Below are positions 44,360-45,317 of a stretch of DNA of 45,317 bases, one piece after another; within the stretch, counting starts at the first letter, position 1, and each line of letters opens with the position of its first letter. The DNA comes from Pleurotus ostreatus/Saccharomyces cerevisiae fusant (taxonomy: Eukaryota > Opisthokonta), in contig JAMQCK010000171.1 of the NCBI GenBank assembly GCA_024196135.1, forward strand, positions 1 through 45,317, given 5' to 3'. Both the position numbers and the translations under genes were made by a program. The notes under the pieces are model-generated. The model made no database searches, was not told the origin of the DNA, and saw only the letters and a program-made list of their open reading frames with translations.

Positions 44360-45317
44360 TCACTGGTAGACAGCAACGTAGTTGATCTTGAATTTGGCGT
44401 CTAGGGAAGAAGGTCAGAGAGATCTCTAGCGATGCAATGGCATAGAAATTTACACTTGAAATTCGCGGGATCAGCGACGCGCTCTGCGCACGACCCTGGG
44501 CAGCCAGCGCTACCGTACGTGCTGCCTGCCCAGTCACCGCTACACGATCGTCAGACATTATTGAGGGATCAGGGCAACGGGAAATTTCACCAAAGCGTGA
44601 TGTCGAACGTCAGTACATGGTCGTAGAAGTGGCTCCCCATATCGCAGCTGTTTGCGCTGAAGAACGCAGCGGGCGCACCCCACGAATCCGGGTTCGGGCT
44701 CCCGCTTGTAATATCCGCGGGGATGCTCGTCCTCGGGAAGTGCCAGATCTTGATCCCCTCATCCGTCCAGGTGTGCGCGTACACACCGCCCGCGAGGACG
44801 TTAAAGGGGTTGCCGTACGAGGTCGGGTCACTGTCGGTGAAGGCGCAGCCGGTGTTGTCGCCACCGCCGACGGCGCACTGCTGGTTGCCGAGCGTGCCCG
44901 TGACGTCGACGCTGGTGTCGATGGAGCAGCCTTGGGAGGTATGGAGGGTGTATTGGTTGACGTGCTGGTCGTGGACGCCCTCGAGGACATCGATTTCGCC
45001 ACCGTTGGGCCAGTTCGGGCCGACGGTCCACCAAGCAGGCCAGACGCTAGTGGGTTACAGTAAGTAAGGAGGCGATATTCATCGTATCCGAGTCGTACCT
45101 GCAGCCGTGCGGCATAGCCCAGATGTCTGCGATGAACAGGCCCTGGGTGTAGGACTTCTTCGAGCTTATGCGGACCCTTTGCGAAGGTAAACATCGCGCA
45201 AAGAAGGTCAAAGGGCGATACTCACGAATCACGCTTATCGCCGACGCTGAGCTGCGTCTGGTCGTCGACCGCCATCACAAAAGCACCATCGTCCTGGACG
45301 TAAGCCAGGTTCTTGCT
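44360..45317 (-). CDS. GH16 endo-beta-glucanase paralog, 5' end beyond the window
   Basis: Five exons are visible, 45317-45226 (partial), 45176-45099, 45046-44591, 44539-44454 and 44400-44360. The first visible codons SKNLAYVQDDGAFVM correspond to residues about 80-95 of the neighbouring paralog, so the signal peptide and first exons are missing. The catalytic strand GGEIDVLEGVHD keeps the ExDxxE residues. Most introns match the neighbour's positions. One extra intron (45047-45098) splits HGCS from VWPAWW, which are continuous in the neighbour. The gene ends YVAVYQ, like the neighbour. It is an inverted duplicate, well diverged, and presumably also secreted. Confidence 0.92.

Overview
This is a 45.3 kb gene-dense nuclear segment from a filamentous basidiomycete, most likely an Agaricomycete. 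The evidence is the numerous spliceosomal introns of about 46-65 nt, a FunK1-type kinase, a Plavaka transposon, a 'CCMH' DDE transposase of the kind common in mushroom genomes, ergosterol-pathway CYP61, and paired GH16 glucanases. No bacterial, organellar or CRISPR features were seen. Splice junctions below were placed by eye (GT..AG, reading-frame closure, protein-family continuity). Every model listed with exons sums to a whole number of codons.

Layout, left to right. 1-1.28 kb: mostly non-coding, with a 3'-half tRNA-Tyr fragment. 1.28-4.3 kb (-): intact DDE transposase-like gene. 5.0 kb (-): intron-containing tRNA-Tyr(GUA). 5.5-7.3 kb (-): ERG5/CYP61 sterol C-22 desaturase, six exons. 9.4-11.0 kb (+): single-pass membrane protein. 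11.9-14.9 kb (+): FunK1-like kinase. 15.4-19.3 kb (-): meiotic MutS homolog MSH4 in 23 exons, including 12-nt and 20-nt exons. 19.6-20.1 kb (-): small mitochondrial LEA-like protein, divergent from 20.4-21.6 kb (+), an unknown protein. 21.8-23.6 kb (-): protein with two BTB units. 24.2-25.6 kb (+): multi-pass membrane protein. 25.5-31.8 kb: complete Plavaka-type transposon. 32.6-34.1 kb (+): divergent 375-aa actin with a 6-nt exon. 34.4-36.7 kb (-): SNF1/AMPK kinase. 37.1-39.9 kb (-): BAG-domain co-chaperone-like protein. 41.1-41.3 kb (+): 48-aa membrane micro-protein. 42.6-43.9 kb (+) and 44.4->45.3 kb (-): two GH16 glucanases facing tail to tail, the second cut by the window end.

The most notable system is the transposon at 25489-31787. 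It has 18-bp imperfect terminal inverted repeats (CATCAG...CTGATG), a 2-bp CA target duplication, and GTCCTTT subterminal repeats. It carries two intact, divergently transcribed genes: a 980-aa Plavaka transposase with a C2H2 finger, and a 638-aa RG-rich accessory protein. It sits inside the last exon of the membrane-protein gene. Removing the element and one CA copy joins the two halves of that exon in one open frame, which fixes the boundaries and the duplication length. At present the host gene reads into the transposon end and takes its last 35 codons and its stop from it.

Most other genes are unrelated housekeeping functions (sterol synthesis, meiotic recombination, cytoskeleton, energy signalling, chaperone regulation, cell-wall glucan turnover) and form no operon-like unit. 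Palindromic GTGACGTCACG-type sites recur in several upstream regions.
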